This document shows positions 24,965 through 34,001 of a DNA stretch of 44,198 nucleotides, piece by piece. Numbering within the stretch: position 1 is the first letter of the stretch; each line of letters starts with the position of its first letter. Below the pieces are notes generated by a model. The model was given only the letters and a program-made list of their open reading frames with translations. It ran no database searches and was not told the DNA's origin. The stretch is from CAYJWS01 sp964373925. GTDB lineage: Bacteria; Patescibacteriota; Patescibacteriia; Buchananbacterales; GWA2-38-13. The DNA lies in assembly GCA_964373925.1 (NCBI GenBank), contig CAYJWS010000002.1:1-44198 (forward strand), given 5' to 3'. The position numbers and the translations under genes were made by a program.

Positions 24965-25354
24965 ATGATTATACCGCTTCCTGACAATATGCCGATACAT
25001 TTTGTGAATTTTATACGCCAGCTTGGCTACGCTTCGTTCATGCACCCAAAAACAGGACAAATAAATTTTCAAAAAAGGCTTTCGCAAGACGTATATCCAA
25101 GGTTTCATATCTATATTGAGGAAAAAAATGCTAAAAAATCAATACATTTGCATCTCGATCAAAAAAAACCAACGTACATCCAAGGCCAAGCGCACATGGC
25201 TGAATACGAAAGTGAAATTCTGAATCAAGAAAAAGAAAAAATTGAAAAAGCGATCACTGAAATAGAAAAAAAATCAATACAAGAAAATGAAAAACAAAAA
25301 AACCGCTCGGAAGGTTTTTTTTCACGTTTATTTAATACAAAAAAAGACACATAA
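24965..25354 (+). CDS. Uncharacterised protein between rseP and proS
   Basis: Unrecognised 129-residue soluble protein. The first 80 residues look like a small alpha/beta fold containing FVNFIRQLGY, FHIYIEE and HLHLDQKKPTYIQG; from about residue 85 there is a highly charged E/K helix (possible coiled coil) ending in FFSRLFN. The start at 24965 is nearer the end of rseP than a 5'-extended frame (24929), which would overlap it. It is four bases upstream of proS and therefore co-translated with it. No function is proposed. Confidence 0.75.
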   Translation: MIIPLPDNMPIHFVNFIRQLGYASFMHPKTGQINFQKRLSQDVYPRFHIYIEEKNAKKSIHLHLDQKKPTYIQGQAHMAEYESEILNQEKEKIEKAITEIEKKSIQENEKQKNRSEGFFSRLFNTKKDT

Positions 25355-25358
25355 ATGT

Positions 25359-27083
25359 ATGAAATATTCACACATATTCGGAAAAACAAAAAAAAATTCA
25401 AAAGAATTCGATTCTGTAAATGCCACACTTTTAATAAAAGCTGGATTCATTGACCAGGCCATGGCCGGAGTATACAGCTTTCTCCCTCTTGGCAGAAGGG
25501 TGCTTTTTAAGATAGAGAATATCATACGAGAAGAAATGAATACGATCTCTTCAGAACTTCTTATGCCAGCAATTGTCCCAAAAGCCATTTGGGAACAAAC
25601 CGGAAGAATTAACACCGTAAACATTCTTATGAAGGCGATGGGAGCTAATCAAGTATCTGTAATGGCAAATGACGCGGAATATATTTTAAATCCAACCCAT
25701 GAAGAAGTGGTCACGCCTTTAGCGAAAAAATACAGCGCTAGCTATAAAGATTTTCCATTTTCCGTATATCAAATACAAACGAAATTCAGAAACGAGCCAA
25801 GGGCGAAATCAGGCCTTCTTCGGTGCAGAGAGTTTAGGATGAAGGATCTCTACAGCTTCCACGTAAGTGAAGAGGACTTGGAATTATATTATGAAAAAGT
25901 AAAAAAAATATATTTTCGCATATTTAAAAGGCTGGGACTGGAAAATGATACAGTTATAGCGCTTGCCTCGGGAGGTGATTTTACAGAAAAATTCTCGCAC
26001 GAATTCCAAACACGCTGTAATGCCGGTGAGGATACTATCTTTTACGCAAAAAAAGCAAATATCGCTTTCAATAAAGAAGTTGCGCCAAGCATCGCACCAG
26101 AAACAAATGACTCTCATAAAAAAGAGTTGCCTATGCGTGAAATAAAAGGGGAGGGCATTGTTGGAGTTGAAGCTCTTGTGAAATTCTTAAAAATTCCAGT
26201 TGAAAAAACTACGAAAACAATTATTTTTGAAAATGAAAAAGGAGAAATTATCGCCGGGGCAGTGAGAGGAAGCTACGAAATCAATATTGATAAGCTTAAA
26301 AAGGCCTCGGGCAGCAAAAATCTTGTACTTGCGTCAAATCAAGTCGTAAAAAAAGCTACCGGGGCTGAATTGGGTTACGCTGGTGTACTGAATCTTTCAA
26401 AAAAAATTAAAATGTATATGGATGATTCCATGAAGGATAGGAAAAATTTTGAATGCGGTGCCAATAGGACAAATTATCACACTATCAATGTAAATTTTGG
26501 CAGAGATATTGAAAAACCGAAAAAATTTTACGACATTAAAATGGCCCAAAATGGCGACCGCTATCCTGAAAATAATGAAATATACGAAACATTCAAGGCC
26601 AGTGAGATAGGCAATATTTTCCCTTTGAACACAAAATTTACTCAAGCTTTTGATTATACATATACCAACGAGCAGGGAAAAAAACTTCCAATATATATGG
26701 GAAGCTATGGTATTGGATCAACGAGAATCATGGGGGTAATAGTTGAAAAAAATTTCGATAATAAAGGAATTATTTGGCCAAAATCAATTGCTCCGTATCA
26801 TGCTCACCTTATGGCTCTTGGGGATTCCAAGGTTTATACAAAAGCGCAGAAAATTCATGATGAGATGGAAGCGGAAGGAATGGAAGTATTATTTGATGAT
26901 AGATCTGATATTTCTGCGGGCGAAAAATTTTCCGACGCCGATCTCATAGGAATACCATGGAGAATAGTTATTTCAAAAAAGACAGGGGATAAGATGGAGA
27001 TAAAAAGAAGATCGGAAAAATCCGCAAAGCTTGTTTCAATTTCGGAGGGTATAAAGATAATAAAAAAAGACTATAATGTTTAA
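25359..27083 (+). CDS. proS: Prolyl-tRNA synthetase (bacterial type)
   Basis: A 574-residue class II synthetase that attaches proline to tRNA-Pro. Motif 1 region around AGVYSFLPLGRRVL (about 32-45), motif 2 KFRNEPRAKSGLLRCREF (about 138-155), an inserted editing domain (about 240-370, including FECGANRTNYH), motif 3 GSYGIGSTRIMG (about 447-458) and an anticodon-binding C-terminal domain are visible. The ATG at 25359 begins the canonical YSHIFGKT sequence; the frame extends upstream to 25287 but that would overlap the previous gene. The stop overlaps the next mreB-like start by eight bases. Confidence 0.96.
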   Translation: MKYSHIFGKTKKNSKEFDSVNATLLIKAGFIDQAMAGVYSFLPLGRRVLFKIENIIREEMNTISSELLMPAIVPKAIWEQTGRINTVNILMKAMGANQVSVMANDAEYILNPTHEEVVTPLAKKYSASYKDFPFSVYQIQTKFRNEPRAKSGLLRCREFRMKDLYSFHVSEEDLELYYEKVKKIYFRIFKRLGLENDTVIALASGGDFTEKFSHEFQTRCNAGEDTIFYAKKANIAFNKEVAPSIAPETNDSHKKELPMREIKGEGIVGVEALVKFLKIPVEKTTKTIIFENEKGEIIAGAVRGSYEINIDKLKKASGSKNLVLASNQVVKKATGAELGYAGVLNLSKKIKMYMDDSMKDRKNFECGANRTNYHTINVNFGRDIEKPKKFYDIKMAQNGDRYPENNEIYETFKASEIGNIFPLNTKFTQAFDYTYTNEQGKKLPIYMGSYGIGSTRIMGVIVEKNFDNKGIIWPKSIAPYHAHLMALGDSKVYTKAQKIHDEMEAEGMEVLFDDRSDISAGEKFSDADLIGIPWRIVISKKTGDKMEIKRRSEKSAKLVSISEGIKIIKKDYNV

Positions 27084-28155
27084 AAAATTATTTAAAAGAA
27101 TTTCAAAAGATATAGCAATAGACCTTGGAACTTCTAATACAAGAATATATATTCGTGAAAAAGGAGTTGTAATTAATGAGGCGTCAATTGTTGCAATCAA
27201 TACTAAAACAAATCAGATTCTTGAAGTTGGGAGAGAGGCATTGAAAATGCTTGGTAAAACCCCTCCACATATACAAATCATCCAGCCCTTGGTTGACGGC
27301 GTAATATCAGATTTTGAAGTTACTGAAAAAATGCTAAAATATTTTTTTGAGAAAATAACCAAAGATAATTTTTTATATTCTCCAAGGCCGAGAGTCGTTA
27401 TTGGGATCCCTTTAGATGTTACCGAAGTTGAAAAAAAAGCAGTTGAAGACGCAGTGCTATCGGCGGGCGCTCGAGAAGTATATCTTGTAGAAAATGTCGT
27501 AGCTGCAGCAGTAGGAGCTCGAATGCCTATTCAAGACGCCTCAGGCAATATGATCGTCAGCCTCGGAGGCGGCGTCACAGAAATCGCCGTTATATCGCTC
27601 TCCGGCGTAGTGGCCTGGAAATCCCTTCGTGTAGCGGGAAATGAATTAGACCAAGACATTGTTGTAAATATGCGCAATGAATTTAATCTTTTGGTTGGGG
27701 AAAAAGTGGCGGAAAAAATAAAAACTGAATACTCAAGCCTCAAAGAAACTTCTCCCGATAAAAAAATATCATCGAATCTAAAAATTCGCGGAAGAGATCT
27801 TGTTTCGGGTCTTCCATGCGAAGTGCCGGTGACGCCGGATGAAATTGGCGTATTTTTAAATCGATCAATATCAAATATAGTCGACGGAGTCAAATCAACG
27901 CTTGAAATCACTCCCCCAGAACTCATAGCCGATATCTATCAAAGGGGACTGGCGCTTGTCGGCGGAGGAGCTCTGCTTAAAGGGCTTGATGAAATAATTT
28001 CAAAAAATGTTAAAGTCCCAGTAAAAATTATTGACGATCCTCTCACGTGTTCCGTGAGGGGAATGGGTATTATTCTTGAAGATGAAAAGCTTTTACGCGA
28101 AGTAATGATTCCCACGACACAACAAGATGAAAGAAAAGGATTCGTGAAATACTAA
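27076..28155 (+). CDS. mreB: MreB-like actin homologue with a degenerate phosphate-2 motif
   Basis: A 359-residue MreB paralogue beginning the mreB-mreC-mreD-PBP2 cluster. Phosphate-1 DLGTSNT (16-22), the VENVVAAAVGAR glutamate region and the C-terminal VGGGALLKGLDE are conserved. In the phosphate-2 loop, however, the expected DIGGGTTE reads SLGGGVTE: Ser162 replaces the magnesium-coordinating aspartate (equivalent to actin Asp154 and Hsc70 Asp199), and Val167 replaces Thr. The N-terminal KKLFKRI is a plausible amphipathic membrane anchor. ATP hydrolysis may be weak or lost, which is an inference. Its partner at 19859 retains the aspartate. The two may copolymerise or have separate roles. Confidence 0.93.
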   Translation: MFKKLFKRISKDIAIDLGTSNTRIYIREKGVVINEASIVAINTKTNQILEVGREALKMLGKTPPHIQIIQPLVDGVISDFEVTEKMLKYFFEKITKDNFLYSPRPRVVIGIPLDVTEVEKKAVEDAVLSAGAREVYLVENVVAAAVGARMPIQDASGNMIVSLGGGVTEIAVISLSGVVAWKSLRVAGNELDQDIVVNMRNEFNLLVGEKVAEKIKTEYSSLKETSPDKKISSNLKIRGRDLVSGLPCEVPVTPDEIGVFLNRSISNIVDGVKSTLEITPPELIADIYQRGLALVGGGALLKGLDEIISKNVKVPVKIIDDPLTCSVRGMGIILEDEKLLREVMIPTTQQDERKGFVKY

Positions 28156-28167
28156 TCTTTTTTTGAT

Positions 28168-28977
28168 ATGAAATTCAATCTTTTCAGACAAAGATCATTT
28201 ATTTTTATTTTGGTCGGAGTATGCATAATCGTGCTTCATTTTTTAAAAATTCTAACACCATTTGAAAATGTAATCATTAAGATTTCGTCCCCCCTCCAAT
28301 ACCCGCTTTATGCCTCCGGAACATTCATAAATAGACTGAATCCCTTTGCAGAAAAAAATACTGATTTAAAAAATAAATACAAAAAGCTAGAGGAAGAAAA
28401 TCAAAAACTCCTTATAGAAAACCTGGCTCTCAAGACGAGGATTGAACAAATAAAGATACTCGAGGAGCAAACAAAATATCTTGAATCAAAAAAACTTATT
28501 TTTTTAACTGCACGAATAATAAGCAAGGACGTTTTTCATCAGTATGATTTTCTTACCGTAGATAAAGGAAAAAAAGATGGCATCGTAGTGAATCTTCCCG
28601 TGGTTGTAAATCAGGGTATCCTTATAGGAAAAGTGATTGAAGTAAATGAGCAAAGCTCAAAAATAATCCTTCTTACCAACCCGCGCAATCAAACCGCTGC
28701 CACCTTTGAGAATGAAAATAAAACCATTGGCGTGGTTTCGGGTGACTATGGCTTAGGCATGAAGATGGATCTTATACCTCAAGAGAAGACAATCGAAGTG
28801 AACGAAAAAATTATAACCTCTGGACTTGAAGAATTTATTCCAAAAGGATTGATCATAGGGGAGGTGATACGAGTTGAGAAAGAACCGAATGGTTTTTTTC
28901 AAATTGCTTATGTAAAGGCCATCGTTCCCTATAATAATATATATTTTGTATCAATATTAAAAACAAATGAATTCTAA
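28168..28977 (+). CDS. mreC: Rod-shape protein MreC
   Basis: A 269-residue MreC: short cytosolic N-terminus, one membrane helix (about 10-30), a coiled-coil (about residues 62-105, leucine/lysine heptads) and the beta-barrel core with FLTVDKGKKDGI (about 128-139), VVNQGILIGKVIEV (about 144-157) and TSGLEEFIPKGLIIGEV (about 220-236). MreC links MreB filaments to MreD and PBP2 in the elongasome. The gene is 12 bases after the mreB-like gene and overlaps mreD by 11 bases. Confidence 0.95.
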   Translation: MKFNLFRQRSFIFILVGVCIIVLHFLKILTPFENVIIKISSPLQYPLYASGTFINRLNPFAEKNTDLKNKYKKLEEENQKLLIENLALKTRIEQIKILEEQTKYLESKKLIFLTARIISKDVFHQYDFLTVDKGKKDGIVVNLPVVVNQGILIGKVIEVNEQSSKIILLTNPRNQTAATFENENKTIGVVSGDYGLGMKMDLIPQEKTIEVNEKIITSGLEEFIPKGLIIGEVIRVEKEPNGFFQIAYVKAIVPYNNIYFVSILKTNEF

Positions 28978-29497
28978 AATAATTTCTAAAAAAATTCTTC
29001 AGTTTCTTTTCATATTCATGCTTGGAATTATGCAAACAAGCTTCATACCGGCGCTCCCGAAACCGCTGTCGTATATCCATCTGCCCTTACTTTTTATAGT
29101 TATATATATCACAATACTCCTGCAATTAAATAATGCTCTTTTTATTTCACTTATTGTGGGACTTATGATGGGAATAACGTCATATCAAAGATTTGGCATT
29201 GATATATTGGTACTGCTCGCGATGTCATTACTCTCGCATAGTATTGTTAATAATATTTTTACCAATATTTCAATATTTTCTTTTTTAATTATTGGGATTA
29301 TTTCTTTTGTTTTAAATTATTTTATGAGCTGGGGGCTTGCGTGGATATACTATATGTTAAAAATTTTTCCTTTTAGTATAAATGATTTTTTTAATGTAAA
29401 AATTTTTTTGCACTACATGGCGGTAAATTGCGTTCTTCTTTTTATGGCGTATATTTTTTATAAAAGGCTTCACGATGCAAAATTATTTAAAATATAA
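28967..29497 (+). CDS. mreD: Rod-shape protein MreD
   Basis: A 176-residue hydrophobic protein with about five membrane helices, matching MreD in size, topology and position between mreC and the PBP2 gene. Sequence motifs in this family are weak, so the assignment relies partly on context. It is a membrane partner of MreC. Overlap with mreC suggests coupled translation. Confidence 0.82.
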   Translation: MNSKIISKKILQFLFIFMLGIMQTSFIPALPKPLSYIHLPLLFIVIYITILLQLNNALFISLIVGLMMGITSYQRFGIDILVLLAMSLLSHSIVNNIFTNISIFSFLIIGIISFVLNYFMSWGLAWIYYMLKIFPFSINDFFNVKIFLHYMAVNCVLLFMAYIFYKRLHDAKLFKI

Positions 29498-29503
29498 ATT
29501 TTC

Positions 29504-31471
29504 ATGAAAAAGAATAAAGACCCGTTTACATTTTATAATGCTCCAACAAAAATTTTTGTTGGAATAAACAGGAATAGTCAATCCGATGAGGGTAACTTTC
29601 TACCTCAAGAAAAAAGCGGGGAGTATCTGGGCGCAACCATACATACACGAAAAATTACAATATGGCAGATTATTTTATTTTTCGGCATTGCGCTTATTTT
29701 TTCAAGGCTTGCATATCTGCAAATTATTAAAGGAGATGTATTTCGCGCGCTTGCTGAAGAAAACAGGATAAGAATTCTTGAAATCAAAGCAAACCGCGGG
29801 ATTATAATGGACAGAAACAAAAAAATATTAGTTAAAAACGAGCCGAATCTATTACTTGAGCTTATTCCGGTTGATATGCCAAAAGACGAAGTAAATAAAA
29901 ATAAACTTATAGGAGTTGTTTCAAAAATTTCAGGAAAATCTTTAGACGAGATTCATAATCTTATTAAAGATATTAATGAGTTTTCTTATGAACCGATTAT
30001 AGTAAGTGAAAATATAACCCATGAACAGGCAATTCGCGCAAGGATTGAAAGCTACGGAACTCAAGGCATGAGCTTAGGAATAGATACGCGTCGTGATTAT
30101 TTCACAAGCGACGCAATGGGTCTTTCCCATATTCTGGGATACATTGGAAGAATAGGTAAAAATGAGCTTAAAAACCAAGATGCAAACGAGTATAATGCAA
30201 CAGACTCCATAGGAAGGGTTGGGCTTGAGGCGCAATATGAAAATATTCTGAAAGGAAAAAAGGGGAAGGAACAAATAGAAGTTGATTCCTTTGGCAGAAG
30301 AAAACAAAAACTCGCATATATTGAGCCGCAACCAGGAAACAATCTCATCCTTACAATCGATTATAATATACAAAAAAAACTTGAGGACGCGTTGACCCTA
30401 GAATTAAAAAAAAATAACAAAAAGAAAGGTTCCGCCATAGCGATGGATCCCAGAACGGGGGAAATACTTGCGATGGTGAGCTTTCCATCATTTGACAATA
30501 ATATTTTTTCAAAAGGAATCTCTGAAATGGAATTTGAAGCTCTTCTCAAAGACTCAAACTATCCGCTTTTTAATAGAAGCATAAAAGGCCTTTACCCTGC
30601 CGGATCAACCATAAAACCAGTTATTGCCCTAGCGGCGCTTGAAGAGGGAATAGTAAATCGTCAGACGAGCATTATGAGCGTTGGGGGAATTAAAGTAAGC
30701 AAATGGTTTTTTCCGGATTGGAAAGCGGGCGGACACGGCCCTACCAATATTACAAAGGCTATTGCCGAATCTGTAAATACGTATTTTTATTTCATAGGAG
30801 GAGGGTACGAAAATTTTAAAGGATTGGGAGTTGAAAAAATTACAAAGTACGCAAGTCTTGCGGGAGTAGGAAAAATTACAGGCATTGATGTGCCGGGTGA
30901 AGAGAAGGGGCTTTTGCCAAATGAAGAATGGAAAGGAAAAATTAAAAATGAAGCATGGTATATCGGCGACACATACCACATGGCAATTGGGCAAGGCGAT
31001 ATGCTTGTTACGCCGCTTCAAGTAGCCAACTGGACCGCTATGATTGCGAATGGAGGAACGCTGTACGCGCCTCATCTTGTAAGAAAAATAACACGAGAAG
31101 ATGGCTCGATTATTCAAAAAATCGATCCGATAAAATTACATGGCGATATATTTTCAAGTGAAAATATTAAAAGCATACAAGAAGGTATGCGTGAAACAAT
31201 ACGCGCGGGAAGCGCGAGAAGCCTTTTGGATCTGCCCATAAAGGTCGCTGGCAAAACAGGAACCGCCCAATGGTCAACAATAAAAGAGGATCACGCGTGG
31301 TTTACGAGCTTCGCTCCGTATGAAAATCCAACCATTGTGCTTACTATTCTCATTGAAGAAGGAGGGGAGGGTAGCAGTGTCGCCGTTCCGGTTGCGAAAG
31401 ATTTTTACCAATGGTGGTCGTCGTATGACGGATCCGCGGAAAATGTGGATAAGCCCAATATTGACAAATAA
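29504..31471 (+). CDS. mrdA: Penicillin-binding protein 2 (elongation transpeptidase)
   Basis: A 655-residue class B PBP. There is a 60-residue cytosolic N-terminus (longer than usual), one membrane helix (about 52-72), the non-catalytic pedestal/dimerisation domain with ENRIRILEIKANRG, and the transpeptidase domain. Its catalytic motifs are S368-T-I-K371, S423-V-N425 and K584-T-G-T587, all intact. It cross-links peptidoglycan during side-wall growth with RodA, MreC and MreD. It closes the mre cluster, seven bases after mreD; rodA is not in the window. Confidence 0.96.
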   Translation: MKKNKDPFTFYNAPTKIFVGINRNSQSDEGNFLPQEKSGEYLGATIHTRKITIWQIILFFGIALIFSRLAYLQIIKGDVFRALAEENRIRILEIKANRGIIMDRNKKILVKNEPNLLLELIPVDMPKDEVNKNKLIGVVSKISGKSLDEIHNLIKDINEFSYEPIIVSENITHEQAIRARIESYGTQGMSLGIDTRRDYFTSDAMGLSHILGYIGRIGKNELKNQDANEYNATDSIGRVGLEAQYENILKGKKGKEQIEVDSFGRRKQKLAYIEPQPGNNLILTIDYNIQKKLEDALTLELKKNNKKKGSAIAMDPRTGEILAMVSFPSFDNNIFSKGISEMEFEALLKDSNYPLFNRSIKGLYPAGSTIKPVIALAALEEGIVNRQTSIMSVGGIKVSKWFFPDWKAGGHGPTNITKAIAESVNTYFYFIGGGYENFKGLGVEKITKYASLAGVGKITGIDVPGEEKGLLPNEEWKGKIKNEAWYIGDTYHMAIGQGDMLVTPLQVANWTAMIANGGTLYAPHLVRKITREDGSIIQKIDPIKLHGDIFSSENIKSIQEGMRETIRAGSARSLLDLPIKVAGKTGTAQWSTIKEDHAWFTSFAPYENPTIVLTILIEEGGEGSSVAVPVAKDFYQWWSSYDGSAENVDKPNIDK

Positions 31472-31535
31472 ATATAATATAGTATCTTATATCCTATGCA
31501 TTCATAAATTACCATTAAAAATATTTAAGAAGACT

Positions 31536-32006
31536 ATGAAATATTACATATCAAAAGAAGGCCTCCAAAAACTTAAAGACGAACTTCATTCTTTGAAAAA
31601 CGTCAAAAGAAAAGAAATTATTGAGAGAATACGAAATGCCAAGGAACTCGGCGATCTTTCAGAAAATGCCGAATACGCGGAGGCAAAAGACGAGCAGAGC
31701 TTTATTGAGGGAAAAATCTTGGAGATTGAAAACTTTATCAATAAGGCTGTCATTATCGATGAAAAATTAAAATCTTCCGACACCGTAACAGTGGGAACAA
31801 CGGTAAAAATCCAATGCGAGGGCGAAAAAGATCATAAAGAATATACTATTGTCGGTTCAAATGAGGCAAATCCTCGTGAGGGCAAAATCTCCAATGAGTC
31901 TCCATTTGGAAAAGCGTTTCTTGGAAAAAAAATAGGTGAGAGGGTTGAAGTACAGATTCCAAAAGGAAGAATACTGTGCGAGATAATAGGAATTGTAAAT
32001 AGGTAA
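31536..32006 (+). CDS. greA: Transcript-cleavage factor GreA
   Basis: A 156-residue Gre factor that rescues backtracked RNA polymerase. The N-terminal coiled-coil contains the acidic tip with DLSENAEYAEAKDEQ (about 41-55), the residues that coordinate catalytic magnesium. The FKBP-like C-domain contains YTIVGSNEANPREGKIS and SPFGKAFLGKKIGE. The start at 31536 (MKYYISKEGLQKL) is the canonical one; the open frame extends upstream into the PBP gene and is not used. A clear terminator follows. Confidence 0.97.
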   Translation: MKYYISKEGLQKLKDELHSLKNVKRKEIIERIRNAKELGDLSENAEYAEAKDEQSFIEGKILEIENFINKAVIIDEKLKSSDTVTVGTTVKIQCEGEKDHKEYTIVGSNEANPREGKISNESPFGKAFLGKKIGERVEVQIPKGRILCEIIGIVNR

Positions 32007-32042
32007 AGCGCATCTGCGGCCGAGGGAAATAAAATTATCTTT

Positions 32043-32070
32043 AAAAAGACAGATGCTTTTCTGTCTTTTT
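32043..32070 (+). terminator. Rho-independent terminator after greA
   Basis: Stem AAAAAGACAGA / TCTGTCTTTTT (11 bp) with a 6-base loop; the T-run forms the end of the stem. Its A-rich 5' arm also makes it partly bidirectional. Confidence 0.85.
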
Positions 32071-32128
32071 AAAATATTCAATGTGAAATCAATAAATTCA
32101 TTTTTATTCTTACATTAAATAAAATTTG

Positions 32129-32284
32129 GTCATTGAGATCTCTCGACCTCGAGGCTCGTCGTTCGAGACCCTGAGGGGTACTCAGACCCTGAACGGGAGA
32201 CCGAGACACCGCGTGAGCAACGAAGCAATCTAAGGAATGTATTGGTGTTTATTAACGAGATTGCTTCGCCGGGCTCGCAATGAC
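32129..32284. repeat. Palindromic intergenic repeat D1
   Basis: Bounded by GTCAT (32129-32133) and ATGAC (32280-32284). The right end (32258-32284, AGATTGCTTCGCC... to ATGAC) is identical over 27 bases to the right end of D2. Interior hairpins are GC-rich and imperfect (CTCGACCTCGAGG, then arms GAGACC / CGGGAGACC). It resembles the well-known GTCATTGCGAGC-type intergenic repeats of many bacteria. Confidence 0.8.
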
Positions 32285-32330
32285 GGAAGAATCGTCGCTT
32301 CACTCCTCCTCTCAATGACCCATGGTTTTG

Positions 32331-32389
32331 GTCATCGCGAGCGAAGCGTGGCGATCTAATGTAGATTGCTTCGCCGGGCTCGCAATGAC
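32331..32389. repeat. Palindromic intergenic repeat D2
   Basis: GTCATCGCGAGC at the left and GCTCGCAATGAC at the right form the terminal stem; the interior pairs CGATCT with AGATTG. It is 59 bp, the same length as repeat A. It follows D1 after 46 bases, and ATGACC (32314-32319) and GGTCAT (32330-32335) pair across the junction. Together D1 and D2 fill most of the greA-lysS spacer. Confidence 0.85.
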
Positions 32390-32448
32390 TCGTTGAAAAA
32401 AATATAAAATAAATTATTTTTGAATCTTTTGATTCATGTTATTCAACT

Positions 32449-32477
32449 TTGACTTATCGTGTTGATTTTAGTACAAT
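32449..32477 (+). promoter_or_regulatory. Promoter of lysS operon
   Basis: TTGACT (32449-32454), a 17-base spacer, TACAAT (32472-32477). The predicted start near 32484 leaves a leader of about 20 bases. An alternative TATAAT at 32487 has a poor spacing to TTGATT (19 bases). Confidence 0.7.
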
Positions 32478-32503
32478 TACATAAAATATAATAATAAAAA
32501 CTT

Positions 32504-33991
32504 ATGCAAGAATCGGTTAAAAATGAACACGAAATCCGGCTGGAGAAGCTGCAAAAACTCCGCAATCTTCACATCCAACCATATCCTGAAAAATATCAAA
32601 GAACACACCTATCCTCTGACGCCGTCAAACTTGAGATAGGAACAAGGGCAATACAGATCGCGGGAAGAATTCTTACAAAAAGGAGCATGGGAAAAATAGC
32701 ATTTTCGCACATACTAGATGATTCGGGAAAAATTCAGGTAGTATTACAAAAAGACAAGCTCGGCAAAGAAAAATTTGATATTTTTAACGGCATTATTGAC
32801 GCGGGAGACTTTATCGGCGCGACAGGAGAAATCTTTAAGACAAAAAAAGGGGAAATATCCTTGCTCGTCTCTGATTTTACAATCTTGTCAAAAGCGCTTC
32901 GTTCGCTTCCGGAAAAATGGCACGGCCTCAAAGACGTTGAGACGCGATACAGGCAGAGATATCTTGATATACTTTCAAACCAAGACGTAAAGAATATTTT
33001 TAAATTTCGCAGCAATTTTATCAAAGTTTTGCGTGAATTTTATTGGAATCATGGCTTTATCGAGCTTGAGACTCCTATACTTGCCAATACTGCCTCGGGA
33101 GCGCTTGCCAAACCCTTTAAAACGCGCCACAATGCTCTAGGCATCGATCTGTACCTTCGGATATCCGTTGGGGAAATATGGCAAAAAATAGCGCTTATAG
33201 GAGGTTTTGAGAAGACCTTTGAATTGGGCCGAGTTTTTAGAAATGAAGGAATAGATCCATCACATTTGCAGGAGTTTACCGCGGTGGAGCATTACGTCGC
33301 GTATTGGAATTATGAAGATAACATGAAATTTACAGAAGAAATGTTTGTTTACCTTTTAAGCAAACTTTTTGGAACTATGAAAATAACAATAAAAAATCAA
33401 AAAGGAGAGCTTAAGGAAATAGACTTCACCCCTCCGTGGAAAAAAGTAAGTTTCCGAGATATTATAAAAAAAGATTCCGGCATTGATATAGAAAAATATA
33501 CGGATAGAAAAAAATTTATTGATGAATTAAAAAAGAAAAAATTATACGACAAAGAAATGGATAATCTCGGGCTTGGAAATCTTATTGACGCCCTCTATAA
33601 GAAAGTATCAAGAGAAAAAATCATCCAACCGACATTTCTCATTCACCACCCCATAGACGTATCTCCTCTCGCAAGAAAAAATGATAAAAACCCACGAGTC
33701 GTTGACCGTTTCCAACTTCTCGTGAACGGCTGGGAGATTGTAAACGCGTATTCTGAGCTCATTGATCCGCTGGATCAAAAAGAAAGGTTTAAAGAACAGG
33801 CGCAGGCAAAAGCGAAAGGCGATGAAGAAGCGCACGGAGAAGATAAGGATTTTGTAACAGCCCTTGAGCACGGAGCGCCTCCGATGTCAGGGTGGGGGAT
33901 GGGAATAGACAGAATTGTCGCGCTGCTATCCTTACAAGAAAACCTGCGAGATGTTGTGCTCTTCCCGGTTTTGAGGCCCGAAAAAGAATAA
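32504..33991 (+). CDS. lysS: Lysyl-tRNA synthetase (class II)
   Basis: A 495-residue class IIb synthetase. An OB-fold anticodon-binding domain (about 45-140, with IAGRILTKRSMGKIAF) precedes the catalytic core: motif 1 FIELETPIL (about 184-192), motif 2 GRVFRNEGID (about 243-252) and motif 3 GWGMGIDRIVAL (about 465-476). The usual HNPEFT after motif 2 reads HLQEFT here, so it is a diverged LysRS; class IIb relatives (AspRS, AsnRS) are less likely given the length and RNEGID. It heads an operon with the nucleotidyltransferase, serS, ddl and ftsQ. Confidence 0.93.
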   Translation: MQESVKNEHEIRLEKLQKLRNLHIQPYPEKYQRTHLSSDAVKLEIGTRAIQIAGRILTKRSMGKIAFSHILDDSGKIQVVLQKDKLGKEKFDIFNGIIDAGDFIGATGEIFKTKKGEISLLVSDFTILSKALRSLPEKWHGLKDVETRYRQRYLDILSNQDVKNIFKFRSNFIKVLREFYWNHGFIELETPILANTASGALAKPFKTRHNALGIDLYLRISVGEIWQKIALIGGFEKTFELGRVFRNEGIDPSHLQEFTAVEHYVAYWNYEDNMKFTEEMFVYLLSKLFGTMKITIKNQKGELKEIDFTPPWKKVSFRDIIKKDSGIDIEKYTDRKKFIDELKKKKLYDKEMDNLGLGNLIDALYKKVSREKIIQPTFLIHHPIDVSPLARKNDKNPRVVDRFQLLVNGWEIVNAYSELIDPLDQKERFKEQAQAKAKGDEEAHGEDKDFVTALEHGAPPMSGWGMGIDRIVALLSLQENLRDVVLFPVLRPEKE

Positions 33992-34001
33992 TATAAGTGA
34001 C

